Source of the DNA: an uncultured Lachnospiraceae bacterium
Lineage (GTDB): Bacteria; Bacillota; Clostridia; Lachnospirales; Lachnospiraceae
Direction: 5' to 3'
Assembly: GCA_910588655.1 (NCBI GenBank)
Contig: CAJUPJ010000009.1
Location: 37,100-101,099, forward strand
DNA length: 64,000 bases
In this document: piece after piece, positions 54,607 to 63,950 of the stretch
How positions within the stretch are numbered: position 1 is the first letter of the stretch
Layout: each line of letters opens with the position of its first letter
Program-made: the position numbers and the translations under genes
The notes under the pieces: model-generated
What the model saw: the letters and a program-made list of their open reading frames with translations, nothing else
The model's database searches: none
Told to the model about the DNA's origin: nothing

Positions 54607-55383
54607 TTAGTTTCTGGTGTTCTTTATTTTACGGTATTCCCCTGGGGAAATACCCTCATATTTTTTAAATACAATTCCAAAATAATTTGCAGCATTATAT
54701 CCTGTTTCTTTACCAATTTCATAAATGCTTTTATCTGTATTAATAAGAAGTACCTTTGCCTCTGATATTCTTTTACGGGCAAGGTATTCTAATGGCCTTA
54801 TTCCAAGTTTCTTTTTAAATACACGGCAGAAATGTTGTTTTGAAATGCCGCACAACTCTGATAACTCCTGTAAACTTATATCTTTATTAAAGTTTTTGTC
54901 AATATATTTAATTGCATTTTTAATAACACTATTTGCGGAATTATCTTCATTTAATAAAAGTAAATTACGGACAGCCATGATATATTCATAAACAAGCAGG
55001 GAGCATTTTTCATCCATGCTTCCTGAACCTTTTGCAGAAGTATATATCATATCAAATATTCTTTTAATATTATCTATGTTTTTGGTTTTTTTACAAATAT
55101 AATCTGGAAATCTAAGCCGCTGCATTATCTCTGGCAGGTAATTACCCCTGAAAACTACCCAGAATGAATGGTTTATTGTCTATATTTAAGATACCTTTGC
55201 CATAATGAATGGTTTATTGTCTATATTTAAGATACCTTTGCCATCAAGTGTAAATAAAATCTGGTGGGAAACCAGCCCGCTTTCTCTTATAACATGGTAT
55301 TCCGGGGATGCAATACCTGCCCCAGACAGATAAAACGGAAAACATACCTGGTTTGCAATAACGGGATAAATATAATTAAACAT
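54607..55383 (-). pseudogene. Broken AraC-family regulator gene
   Basis: The 5' part (55186-55383) gives an AraC cupin arm, from MFNYIYPVIANQVCF to FTLDGKGILNIDNKPF, then ends at a premature stop. The 3' part continues in another frame as WVVFRGNYLPEIMQRL and ends with two intact helix-turn-helix motifs (LQELSELCGISKQHFCRVFK, IYEIGKETGYNAANYFGIVF). Between them a 41-bp tandem duplication shifts the frame, and about 30 residues of the cupin also appear to be lost. A 172-residue HTH protein could still be made from ATG 55125. It lies 55 bp before the GH59-like gene and probably once controlled it. Confidence 0.78.
55163..55244 (-). repeat. Perfect 41-bp tandem duplication inside the AraC gene
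   Basis: The 41 bases 55163-55203 are repeated exactly at 55204-55244. Because 41 is not a multiple of three, the duplication puts the reading frame out of phase and creates the stop at 55186. The perfect identity points to a recent event. Confidence 0.95.
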
Positions 55384-55560
55384 TCTAAAACCTTCTTTCT
55401 AAACCAGTATAATAAAAAACTGTTTCTAGCTAAATAAGTGATATTAAAATATTAACATATTTCTGGATTAGTGGAAATTATTTTATAATATGTTATACTT
55501 GTATCTGGCTGGATTTTTAGAAGGGATGTTTTATATTTATTTTGGATAAGGAGAATTGAA

Positions 55561-56598
55561 ATGAAATGGATTAAGTACCAGATACACACTACAACCAAAT
55601 ATGCAAATATTATTGGGGATATTCTTTGCAGTATGGATATTAATGGCTATGAAATAACAGACCATGTGCCGCTGACAGAGAAAGAAGAGAAACAGATGTA
55701 TACGGATATTCCTGCTGATATGGGCTTTGATGATGGCACGTCTATACTTACGTTTTATACAGAAGCACCTGGTAATAGTGATACAGCTTTTTTTAGTACA
55801 GGTTCTTCGCTGCGTGACGGACGTATGGGGGATAGTGTTATTCCTGTTCCTGGTGAAATTATTGGAAAAATCCAGTCACGTATTATTGAAATGCAGGAAT
55901 TTATTCCTGTACCAGTTCCTGAAATTAATTATTCTATAGAAGATGATTCAGAATGGAAGGATAAGTGGAAGGAGAATTTTAAGCCGTTCCGGATTGCTGA
56001 TAATATTATAATTAAGCCTACATGGGAGGAAATACCTGCTGGTGCAGGAGAGAATGATATTATTCTTGAAATAGACCCTGGTTCTGCATTTGGTACAGGG
56101 ACACATGAAACTACGAAACTGTGCCTGCTTTCGCTTAAGGATTATATAACACCTGGGACTGAAATTCTGGATGCTGGATGTGGAAGCGGGATTCTTGCAA
56201 TCAGTGCACTTTTATGTGGTGCAAAGTCTGCATTCTGTCTTGATATTGACCCTGCGGCTGTCTGCGCTGCCATAGAAAATGCCAGAATTAACAATATCAG
56301 TGAGGACAGAATAAAGGTTTTTAAAGCAAATATACTGGAAGACGGGGATATTATAACCCAAAACCATAATGGGCTTTTTGATATTGCTGTAGCAAATATA
56401 CTTGCAGATGTAATTGTGCTTCTTGCCAGCCATATTGGCAGGTATATAAAGGATAACGGGCTTTTTATCTCTTCTGGCATACTTGCAGAAAAGGCTGGCG
56501 AAGTAGAAGAAGCACTGTTAAATAATAATTTCAAGGTTATTAGTAAAAATACACTTGGTGAATGGGTATCATTTATAGCGTTAAAACCAGGTAAGTAA
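55561..56598 (+). CDS. prmA: Ribosomal protein L11 methyltransferase
   Basis: 345 residues. The N-terminal substrate-recognition domain starts MKWIKYQIHT; the class I methyltransferase domain has ILDAGCGSGILAISAL at about 201-216, an acidic loop LDIDPAA, and the post-motif NILADVIV. EIDPGSAFGTGTHETT precedes it, as in all PrmA. It trimethylates L11 in the cytoplasm. A GGAG site lies before the ATG. Its last 26 bp overlap the end of the convergent feoB gene. Confidence 0.95.
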   Translation: MKWIKYQIHTTTKYANIIGDILCSMDINGYEITDHVPLTEKEEKQMYTDIPADMGFDDGTSILTFYTEAPGNSDTAFFSTGSSLRDGRMGDSVIPVPGEIIGKIQSRIIEMQEFIPVPVPEINYSIEDDSEWKDKWKENFKPFRIADNIIIKPTWEEIPAGAGENDIILEIDPGSAFGTGTHETTKLCLLSLKDYITPGTEILDAGCGSGILAISALLCGAKSAFCLDIDPAAVCAAIENARINNISEDRIKVFKANILEDGDIITQNHNGLFDIAVANILADVIVLLASHIGRYIKDNGLFISSGILAEKAGEVEEALLNNNFKVISKNTLGEWVSFIALKPGK

Positions 56599-58912
56599 TC
56601 CATGAAGCAATCCATGCTGTAATACACTGGCAGATAACAACAGCAAGTGCCCATTTGACGCCGAGTTCCCTTTTTATAGATGCTACAGCAGCAACACAAG
56701 GTGTATATAAAAGGCAGAATACAAGCAGTGATGCAGCGCCTGCTGTTGTAAGCATGTTTAAAAGGACATCTGTAGAACCAGTTAAAACTGAGAGGATTGA
56801 TACTATGCTTTCTTTTGCCATAAAACCTGTAAGAAGTGCTGTGGAAATCCTCCAGTCACCAAATCCAAGCGGTCTGAATACTGGTGCAATAATTCCTGCA
56901 AGGGATGCAAGCATACTATCGTGGGAGTCCTTTACAACATTTAAGCGTATGTCGAATGTCTGTAAGAACCAGATTACAATAGTTGCTATAAAAATAACTG
57001 TAAATGCCCTTTGTAAAAAGTCTTTTGCCTTTTCCCATAAGAGCTGGCATACGTTTTTAGCGCCTGGCATACGGTAATTCGGGAGTTCCATAACAAATGG
57101 CACGGCTTCCCCTTTAAATATGGTTCTTTTTAATATTAGTGCCATAAGTATTCCCATTAATATTCCGAAGAAGTATAAGCCAACCATAATAAGTGCACCA
57201 TGTCCTGGGAAAAATGCTGCGGTAAAAAATCCATAAACTGGAAGTTTGGCGGAACAGCTCATAAACGGGGTCAGAAGGATTGTCATTTTTCTGTCACGCT
57301 CTGATGATAATGTCCTGCTTGCCATAACACCTGGAACTGTACATCCAAACCCAACAAGCATAGGTACTATACTTCTTCCTGATAATCCAATTTTTCTTAA
57401 AAGTTTATCCAGTACAAATGCTACACGTGCCATATAGCCACTGTCTTCCAGAATTGAAAGGAAGAAGAATAATGTTACAATAATTGGAAGAAATCCTAAT
57501 ACGCTGCCAACACCATTAAAAATTCCGTCAATTATTAATGAATGTAGTACAGAATTGACGCTGGCGGCTTCTAATGCCTGCGCTGTCCATTCTGAAAGCT
57601 TTGTGATGCCAAGGTTCAGTATATCTGAAAGTAATACGCCAATTACATCAAATGTAAGCCAGAATACAACAGCCATAATAAGTATAAACATGGGGATTGC
57701 TGTGTATTTTCCAGTAAGAACCTGGTCAATTTTACGGCTGCGGGCATGTTCCCTGCTTTCCCTGGGTTTTATTACAGCGGCACTGCATATGCGCTTTATA
57801 AATGAAAACCTCATATTGGCAATGGCAGCTGCCCTGTCAAGCCCGCATTCTTCTTCCATCTGCAATATAATATGTTCTAACATTTCTTTTTCATTTTGTG
57901 CTAAATCCAGGCTGTCTAAAATAAGTTTGTCACCCTCTGCAAGTTTGCTGGCAGCAAAACGCACTGAAATGCCCGCCGCTTTTGCATGGTCTTCCACCAG
58001 GTGCATAATTCCATGTATACATCTATGTACAGCACTGCTTTCGTCATCACCACTACAGAAATCTATTTTTCTTGGACGTTCCTGGTACTTGGCAACATGT
58101 ATTGCGTGGTCTGCAAGTTCATCCACACCTTCATTTTTGGCAGCAGATATAGGGATAACCGGGACTCCTAACATTTCTTCCATTTCGTTAATTAATATAG
58201 AGCCGCCGTTCTCCCTTACCTCATCCATCATATTAAGCGCAACTACCATAGGAATTCCAAGTTCCAGAAGCTGCATTGTAAGATAAAGGTTTCTTTCGAT
58301 ATTTGAGGCATCCACAATATTTATAATACCAAGAGGGTGGTCTTTTAATAAAAATTCCCTTGTAACAATTTCTTCGTTGCTGTATGGTGACATTGAATAT
58401 ATTCCTGGCAAATCAGTAATAAGAGTATCTGTATGGCCTTTTATTACACCGCTTTTCCTGTCAACAGTCACCCCGGGGAAATTGCCGACATGCTGGTTAG
58501 AACCTGTAAGCCTGTTAAATAATGTTGTCTTTCCACAGTTCTGGTTTCCTGCAAGGGCAAATTCCAGCACCTGTCCTTTAGGAAGTGGATGTTCATCTGC
58601 TTTTATATGGTATCTGCCACCTTCACCAAGCCCTGGGTGCGGCATGGTTTTGTGTTTTTTAGGAATATTTTTTTCTATTTCTGTTTCACGTATGTTATTT
58701 ATTTCAATTTTATCTGCATCTGCAACCCTGAGTGTAAGCTCGTATCCATGTATTTTTAATTCCAGAGGGTCTCCCATAGGCGCGAATTTAACCATTGTAA
58801 CTTCAGCACCAGGGATAAGTCCCATATCAAGAAAGTGCTGCCTTAATGCACCCTCTCCGCCAGTAGATATTATATCTGCTGTTTTGCCAATTTCCAGCTC
58901 TTTTAGTGTCAT
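56573..58912 (-). CDS. feoB: Fused FeoA-FeoB ferrous iron transporter
   Basis: 779 residues. Residues 1-73 are a FeoA SH3-like domain (LRQHFLDMGLIPGAEVTMVK). After a linker comes the FeoB G domain: G1 GNQNCGKT at 122-129, G3 DLPG at 167-170, G4 NMMD at 227-230. The C-terminal half is the membrane permease with two Gate regions (GRSIVPMLVGFGCTVPGVMASR carries the conserved Cys). It imports Fe2+ under anaerobic conditions. ATG 58912 follows GAAAGGGAA; the frame is open 29 codons further upstream without a site. No FeoC was found. Confidence 0.95.
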   Translation of the reverse strand: MTLKELEIGKTADIISTGGEGALRQHFLDMGLIPGAEVTMVKFAPMGDPLELKIHGYELTLRVADADKIEINNIRETEIEKNIPKKHKTMPHPGLGEGGRYHIKADEHPLPKGQVLEFALAGNQNCGKTTLFNRLTGSNQHVGNFPGVTVDRKSGVIKGHTDTLITDLPGIYSMSPYSNEEIVTREFLLKDHPLGIINIVDASNIERNLYLTMQLLELGIPMVVALNMMDEVRENGGSILINEMEEMLGVPVIPISAAKNEGVDELADHAIHVAKYQERPRKIDFCSGDDESSAVHRCIHGIMHLVEDHAKAAGISVRFAASKLAEGDKLILDSLDLAQNEKEMLEHIILQMEEECGLDRAAAIANMRFSFIKRICSAAVIKPRESREHARSRKIDQVLTGKYTAIPMFILIMAVVFWLTFDVIGVLLSDILNLGITKLSEWTAQALEAASVNSVLHSLIIDGIFNGVGSVLGFLPIIVTLFFFLSILEDSGYMARVAFVLDKLLRKIGLSGRSIVPMLVGFGCTVPGVMASRTLSSERDRKMTILLTPFMSCSAKLPVYGFFTAAFFPGHGALIMVGLYFFGILMGILMALILKRTIFKGEAVPFVMELPNYRMPGAKNVCQLLWEKAKDFLQRAFTVIFIATIVIWFLQTFDIRLNVVKDSHDSMLASLAGIIAPVFRPLGFGDWRISTALLTGFMAKESIVSILSVLTGSTDVLLNMLTTAGAASLLVFCLLYTPCVAAVASIKRELGVKWALAVVICQCITAWIASWITYLVLTL

Positions 58913-59077
58913 TTTAATTTCCCTTTCTGGATTAAAATAATTCTTATTAATTATTGTAAGCTTTAAATTACAGTAAGACATTATAGCATAGAAAACCATC
59001 TATAACAACTATGCGGATGCAGATGGTTTCTGGTAAAAGAAGCCGTCCACATCCGCAACAGGACTGGAAATGGTTAT

Positions 59078-60571
59078 TTACTTTAAACGTTTAAGTATTT
59101 CAAGTGTGTATTCCCATGTTCTTTTTACACTTTCTATATCCAGGGACTCTTGCGGGGTATGGATATTTTTAATATCAGGGCCATATGATATACAGTCAAG
59201 TCCTGGGAGCTTGCCAGCAAAAAGCCCACATTCAAGACCGGCATGTATTGCCTGTATTACAGGCTTTCTTCCATACTGTTCTTCAAATACTTCTATCATC
59301 AGGTCACGTAGCGGGGACTCTTTCTTATATTCCCATGCAGGGTAATCACCATTTAAAGATACAGTTCCGCCAAGTGTTTCTGCCAGGCATTTTATACGGT
59401 CTGCCAGTTCTTCCTTTTCAGTGCTTATGCTGCTTCTTAAGGAATAATTAAAACGTACGCAGAAAGGGCAGTCCCTGTGGCTGTAAGGGTCACTGGGGTC
59501 AAGGAAAACTGTATCTAGTTTGCCAAGGTTAAGTGAAGTCTGTACAAGACCTTCTATATCATGGCTCATACGCTGTATTCCATTAGGAAGGCTGACAAGT
59601 GCAGCTATAACTTTTGATGTGGATTTGTCATAAAATACAAAATAATTGCCAGGTTTATTTTCTGTTTTAACAACAATTTTTATACCAGCATCTGTAGAAG
59701 AATATTCATTAGCATATATTTTATTTAACTCTTCTAAGTGTTTCTGAACTTCCTCCATATCTGTGTTTTCATTAAAAATAATCCTGGAGTATGTTTCCCG
59801 CGGGATTGCATTGTCCTTAAGCCCTCCGTATATTGTCATTATATTGAATTTAAACTTCTGGGAGAGAGAGTAAAGCGTCCTGCCCATAAGTACATTTGAA
59901 TTGGCACGCCCTTTATCTATTTCAACACCAGAGTGGCCGCCTTTAATGCCTTTTATCCAGATATCTGCACATTTCCCAACTGCCCCTTTTCTTTTTACAG
60001 GGATTTCAACAGTAACAGCTGCACCGCCAGCGCAGCTGGTAAGCAGATAGCCTTCTTCTTCCGAATCAATATTAAGCATAATACGTGATTTGAGAGATGA
60101 AACATCAATAGCAGCAGCACCGGTCATTCCGACTTCTTCATCTGTTGTAAATACCGCTTCAAGAGGCGGGTGGGGTATGTTGTCTGACTCAAGTATTGCA
60201 AGTGCGTAAGCTATTGCAATTCCGTCATCACCGCCAAGTGTAGTACCTTTTGCAGATATAAAACCATCCTTAAGCTGTAAATTTAATCCATATTTTTCAA
60301 AATCAAACTTGCAGTCTGTTTCTTTTTCACATACCATGTCAAGATGGCCTTGTATCATTACAGCAGGGGAGTTTTCATAGCCTGGTGAGCCGTCTTTCCA
60401 TATTATTACATTATTATGGCTGTCTTTTTGGTATTTTAGCCCATGTTCCTTTGCAAATGAAACACAGAAACCGCTTATCTTATTTGTATTGCCTGAACCA
60501 TGTGGTATGCTGCATATTTTTTCAAAATACCTGAATACAGCTTCTGGTTCTAAATTTGATAAAATACCCAT
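59078..60571 (-). CDS. pepD: Aminoacyl-histidine dipeptidase (M20 family, PepD)
   Basis: 497 residues. Metal ligands of the M20 site are visible: H76 in QGHLDMV, D115 in LGGDDGIA, and the catalytic/metal pair E145-E146 in TTDEEVGM. Ends with YGPDIKNIHTPQESLDI, which includes the last His ligand. It hydrolyses Xaa-His and other dipeptides in the cytoplasm. GAAGGAG precedes ATG 60571. It starts 4 bp after the PqqD-like gene and is the last gene of a three-gene operon with the OPT transporter. Confidence 0.95.
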   Translation of the reverse strand: MGILSNLEPEAVFRYFEKICSIPHGSGNTNKISGFCVSFAKEHGLKYQKDSHNNVIIWKDGSPGYENSPAVMIQGHLDMVCEKETDCKFDFEKYGLNLQLKDGFISAKGTTLGGDDGIAIAYALAILESDNIPHPPLEAVFTTDEEVGMTGAAAIDVSSLKSRIMLNIDSEEEGYLLTSCAGGAAVTVEIPVKRKGAVGKCADIWIKGIKGGHSGVEIDKGRANSNVLMGRTLYSLSQKFKFNIMTIYGGLKDNAIPRETYSRIIFNENTDMEEVQKHLEELNKIYANEYSSTDAGIKIVVKTENKPGNYFVFYDKSTSKVIAALVSLPNGIQRMSHDIEGLVQTSLNLGKLDTVFLDPSDPYSHRDCPFCVRFNYSLRSSISTEKEELADRIKCLAETLGGTVSLNGDYPAWEYKKESPLRDLMIEVFEEQYGRKPVIQAIHAGLECGLFAGKLPGLDCISYGPDIKNIHTPQESLDIESVKRTWEYTLEILKRLK

Positions 60572-60575
60572 TTTA

Positions 60576-60935
60576 TTACTCCTTCATTTGGTATACATAT
60601 TTATTAACCTGCAAGGTATGCATAAATGCAATAACGCGTTTAAGCATACTTTCCTTTTCATCAGGAAATGTTTCTGACATAATATTTAGTATATCATAAA
60701 TAGTATTTCTTCCATTAATTGATTTCCAGAGGACAGAGCCATATTTGTCAAGGGCAATATGGCTTATTTCCGGTTTATGGAAAAATTTTTGTGCTATTTT
60801 ATGATGCAGTCCTTTATTTATAACATCTATTGTAACTAAGCCCTCTTCGTTTTCCGACCATTTAAAACCAGGGTTGCAAAACATTACCACATCCATATAG
60901 TTTTGTGGTATTTTTTTTGTTCTCTTTTTTACCAT
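60576..60935 (-). CDS. PqqD-like (RRE-type) protein
   Basis: 119 residues. KWSENEEGLVTIDVIN, then ISHIALDKYGSVLWKSINGRNTIYDI and a closing helix VIAFMHTLQVNKYVYQ match the winged-helix PqqD fold, which binds precursor peptides in RiPP pathways (RRE domain). Here it stands alone between an oligopeptide transporter (26 bp upstream) and a dipeptidase (4 bp downstream) with no radical SAM enzyme or precursor peptide. Its partner may therefore be a peptide taken up or a protein of the operon; function is open. Confidence 0.8.
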   Translation of the reverse strand: MVKKRTKKIPQNYMDVVMFCNPGFKWSENEEGLVTIDVINKGLHHKIAQKFFHKPEISHIALDKYGSVLWKSINGRNTIYDILNIMSETFPDEKESMLKRVIAFMHTLQVNKYVYQMKE

Positions 60936-60961
60936 TACTGGCTGCCTTTCTGTTATAAGAT

Positions 60962-62866
60962 TTAATCTGCTGCCCTGTCTTTATACAGGGAGAAATATAC
61001 AAGTGTTGCAAGAAGCAGTATAAAGAATATAATTCCGCCTGTATTGCCAAGTATTCCTCCAAGGTTAATAAATCCTGCAACTGTATCATCCTTAAATGGT
61101 ATAATTGCAAGTACAGCCAGCAGGATGCCTACAAGACCTTCACCAGCAATAAGCCCTGAGCTGTACAAGATACCATTTTCAACAACAGATTTACGTTCGT
61201 TATCTGAACTGTTTTTATTTTTGTTTTCTAAGAACCAGCGTATTACACCGCCTATAAATATAGGTGATGAAAGATGTATAGGAAGATAAAGCCCTATAGC
61301 AACTGGAAGTATAGGAAGCCCAAGTATTTCTATAGCAACTGCAACACCAATACCACAGAATACAAGCCCCCAAGGCAGAGAACCGCCCATAACACCTTCT
61401 ACTACAAGTTTCATAAGAGAAGCCTGTGGTGCAGGAAGTTCTGGGGAACTATAACCCCATGCATTATTAAGAAGGTACATTATGCCGCCTATTGCAAGAC
61501 CTGATATTACTGCACCAATTAATTCGCCGGTCTGCTGGTATATAGGTGTTGCACCTACTATATAACCAGTCTTTAAATCCTGTGAGGTATCACCTGACAT
61601 TGCTGCAACAATACATATAACTGTACCAATACATATAGCGGATGCCATTCCTTTATATCCGTCAGTGCCTGTAGCTTTTAAAAGTGCAGTTGCAATAAGC
61701 AGGGTTGCAATTGCCATACCAGATACAGGGTTGTTAGAAGAACCAACAAGCCCTACCATGCGGCTTGATACTGTAGCAAAGAAAAAACCGAATATTACAA
61801 TTATCAGAGCACCAAGGAAACTTATTGGTACTGATGGCATAATCCATATTATAATAGCTATAACCAGTGCTCCTCCAATAACAAAAGGCATAGGGAGGTC
61901 TCTGTTAGTACGCATGCTTTCTGCTTCTTTATGCCCAAATCCTGTTATTGCCTTGCGGAATGTTTTTATTATTGTTGGAAGTGTTTTTATAAGACTTATA
62001 ATACCTCCTGCTGCAACTGCACCTGCCCCAATATAGCGTACATAACTGCTCCATATTTCATTGGCAGACATTTCACTGATTATTTTGTCAGAAGGTGCAA
62101 CAAGGGCATCTCCTCCAAATAGTGATATAAGAGGCATAAGTACAAACCATGCAATAATACCACCCGAAAACATATAGCCGGCTATCTTAATCCCACATAT
62201 ATAACCAACACCAGCAAGAGCAGGAAGTACATCAATACCAAACCCTGAGCCTTTAAACTTCTTAATTTCCCAGTGGGTTTCAGAAGGGAAAAGACGCAGC
62301 CCGTCAGCTATAAACTTGTATGCAGCAGCAATTCCAAGCCCTGAAAATACAATTTTAGATTTAGAACCGCCGCTTTCACCAGCAAGAAGGACTTCTGCAC
62401 AGGCTGTTCCTTCCGGGAATGGAAGTGTGCCATGTTCTTCTACAATAAGCGCTGTACGCAGAGGAACCATAAAAAGCACACCAAGCAGGCCGCCACAAAT
62501 TGTAATAGCGGCTATTTCCAGGAAGTGAGGGGCAGATATTGAACTGTTTTCATCTGCCCACATGAAAAGTGCTGGAAGTGTAAATATTGCACCAGCAGCA
62601 AGTGACTCACCGGCAGAGCCGATAGTCTGTACCATATTGTTTTCAAGAATAGAATCTTTTCTTAAAATTTTCCGTATAATGCCCATAGAAACAACTGCCG
62701 CGGGTATTGAAGCTGATACAGTCATTCCTACACGCAGTCCAAGATACGCATTAGCACCGCCGAAAATAACAGCGAGCAGAGCTCCAAGTATTATGGAGGT
62801 AAACGTAAGTTCCGGCATTACCTTGTCCGCTGGAACATATGGTTTGAAATTCTTACTATTTGCCAT
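60962..62866 (-). CDS. OPT-family oligopeptide transporter
   Basis: 634 residues with about 14-15 membrane segments. The start PELTFTSIILGALLAVIFGGANAYLGLRVG, the segment PEGTACAEVL, GDTSQDLKTGYIVGATPIYQ and LPILPVAIGLYLPIHLS are diagnostic of the bacterial OPT branch. It imports oligopeptides with protons. ATG 62866 follows GAGGA; a longer reading (ATG 62878) lacks a site. First gene of the operon OPT-PqqD-PepD; its promoter overlaps a palindrome. Confidence 0.95.
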   Translation of the reverse strand: MANSKNFKPYVPADKVMPELTFTSIILGALLAVIFGGANAYLGLRVGMTVSASIPAAVVSMGIIRKILRKDSILENNMVQTIGSAGESLAAGAIFTLPALFMWADENSSISAPHFLEIAAITICGGLLGVLFMVPLRTALIVEEHGTLPFPEGTACAEVLLAGESGGSKSKIVFSGLGIAAAYKFIADGLRLFPSETHWEIKKFKGSGFGIDVLPALAGVGYICGIKIAGYMFSGGIIAWFVLMPLISLFGGDALVAPSDKIISEMSANEIWSSYVRYIGAGAVAAGGIISLIKTLPTIIKTFRKAITGFGHKEAESMRTNRDLPMPFVIGGALVIAIIIWIMPSVPISFLGALIIVIFGFFFATVSSRMVGLVGSSNNPVSGMAIATLLIATALLKATGTDGYKGMASAICIGTVICIVAAMSGDTSQDLKTGYIVGATPIYQQTGELIGAVISGLAIGGIMYLLNNAWGYSSPELPAPQASLMKLVVEGVMGGSLPWGLVFCGIGVAVAIEILGLPILPVAIGLYLPIHLSSPIFIGGVIRWFLENKNKNSSDNERKSVVENGILYSSGLIAGEGLVGILLAVLAIIPFKDDTVAGFINLGGILGNTGGIIFFILLLATLVYFSLYKDRAAD

Positions 62867-62959
62867 TTTAATCCTCATTTCTGTGCTGCAAATTGGAAGG
62901 TATTTGTAAAAATTAATTCTGTGTAAGCAGCACTTTTCACAGAATTAAAAATATTAATA

Positions 62960-62989
62960 ATTATAGCATAATTTGTCAGTATTTGACAA
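62960..62989 (-). promoter_or_regulatory. Promoter of the peptide operon with overlapping palindromic operator
   Basis: On the minus strand TTGTCA (62984-62989) and consensus TATAAT (62960-62965) lie 18 bp apart. TTGTCA-GTATT-TGACAA at 62973-62989 is a perfect palindrome covering the -35 box, as expected for a repressor site. It does not match the CodY box. Confidence 0.65.
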
Positions 62990-63048
62990 TTACAAATATA
63001 GCCTGGATATAAAAATTATTAAAAATGATTAAAATTTCAAAAAAATAG

Positions 63049-63077
63049 TTGAAAATCTAATATATTTAATATAGTAT
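63049..63077 (+). promoter_or_regulatory. Promoter of the Yip1-like gene
   Basis: TTGAAA (63049-63054) and TAGTAT (63072-63077) are 17 bp apart, 61 bp before the ATG. Confidence 0.5.
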
Positions 63078-63138
63078 GTTATAGAAAATATTATTAACTG
63101 GTTTTGATATACCAGGTTAACAAAAAGGAGGATACCAT

Positions 63139-63825
63139 ATGGTAGAAAAACACAACTATTATGAAAACAGGCTTTATACCAGCACGGGTGCTGGGGAAAA
63201 GGCAGGCAGCAATGCCATTCCAGACTGGAAACAGCCATTAAATTTTTTACGCTGGCTTGTACAATTTGTAAAAAATCCAGCCGGTGCAGCAGGGCAGCTG
63301 GCAGCAGGGGATAATATACAGACGTCCCTTATACTGGTTGCCATAAATTTAATATCTGTCTTAACCGCAGGTATAATATGTGTTATTATTATGAATATAA
63401 GATACAGGTTATATTTTTCATGGGTTAATGTTTCCTTATCTGGAATAATAATTATTGGTTTATTGCTTGCCCTGTTTTTTGATTTTGGTTTTTCAGGATT
63501 ATTGTTTGTAAGTACAAACATAATATTCAAAGAAAAAGCAATGTTTTCAAAAATGCTTGCCTTAACAGGAGGCAAAATAGTAACAGACTCTTTGTTTCTT
63601 CTTGCAGGTTCTTTATTTATGCTTCTGGGAAATTTCTTTTTCTTTATATCTGTAGCTGCTGGAAATATTATTTCTATTACAACGCTTATATATGTATATA
63701 ATGAAGAAAGCAGCCTTCCAGCCAATAAAAAAATTTATAGTATTTCTGGGGCACTTGTAGTAACCTATACAATAATAATGGTAATAATAAAGGCAGTAAT
63801 GCCACTTCTAATGTCATTAAGTTAA
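63139..63825 (+). CDS. Yip1-like multi-pass membrane protein
   Basis: 228 residues. A soluble N-terminal stretch of about 45 residues ends LNFLRWLVQFVKNPAGAAGQLA, the entry helix typical of Yip1-type proteins, followed by about five membrane segments (from about 62, 92, 145, 163 and 206). Function in bacteria is unknown. AAAGGAGG lies 8 nt before the ATG. Its last six codons and the stop (MSLS then TAA) lie inside the start of repeat copy 8, so the native C-terminus may have been replaced. Confidence 0.75.
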   Translation: MVEKHNYYENRLYTSTGAGEKAGSNAIPDWKQPLNFLRWLVQFVKNPAGAAGQLAAGDNIQTSLILVAINLISVLTAGIICVIIMNIRYRLYFSWVNVSLSGIIIIGLLLALFFDFGFSGLLFVSTNIIFKEKAMFSKMLALTGGKIVTDSLFLLAGSLFMLLGNFFFFISVAAGNIISITTLIYVYNEESSLPANKKIYSISGALVVTYTIIMVIIKAVMPLLMSLS

Positions 63826-63950
63826 GAAAAGATGTTTAAAAATTACATTACTGGATGCGCTGGCAAATTCCAAATGTGCTTCCATGAAAAAGCTGTACAG
63901 AGCCGCTCCCCTTAACTAAATGACATTATGTCGCAGCGGGAGCGTGCCCC
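63811..63950 (+). repeat. Palindromic element, copy 8 (internally deleted)
   Basis: Begins TGTCATTAAGTTAAGAAAAG, continues with TTTAAAAATTACAT, GCTGGCAAATTCC and ATGAAAAAGCTGTACAGAGC as in copies 3, 6 and 7, then jumps to CTTAACTAAATGACATTATG and GCAGCGGGAGCGTGCC. The central tip and half of each arm are missing. It provides the stop codon of the preceding gene. Confidence 0.85.

Noticed and set aside
58377..58940. 187-codon plus-strand frame inside feoB
   Set aside because: Antisense to the FeoA and G-domain coding region and without any recognisable domain.
59013..59056. Terminator of pepD formed by GCGGATG and CATCCGC
   Set aside because: The stem has a 30-nt loop and no T run; an alternative stem at 58993-59029 is equally weak, so neither was listed as a terminator.
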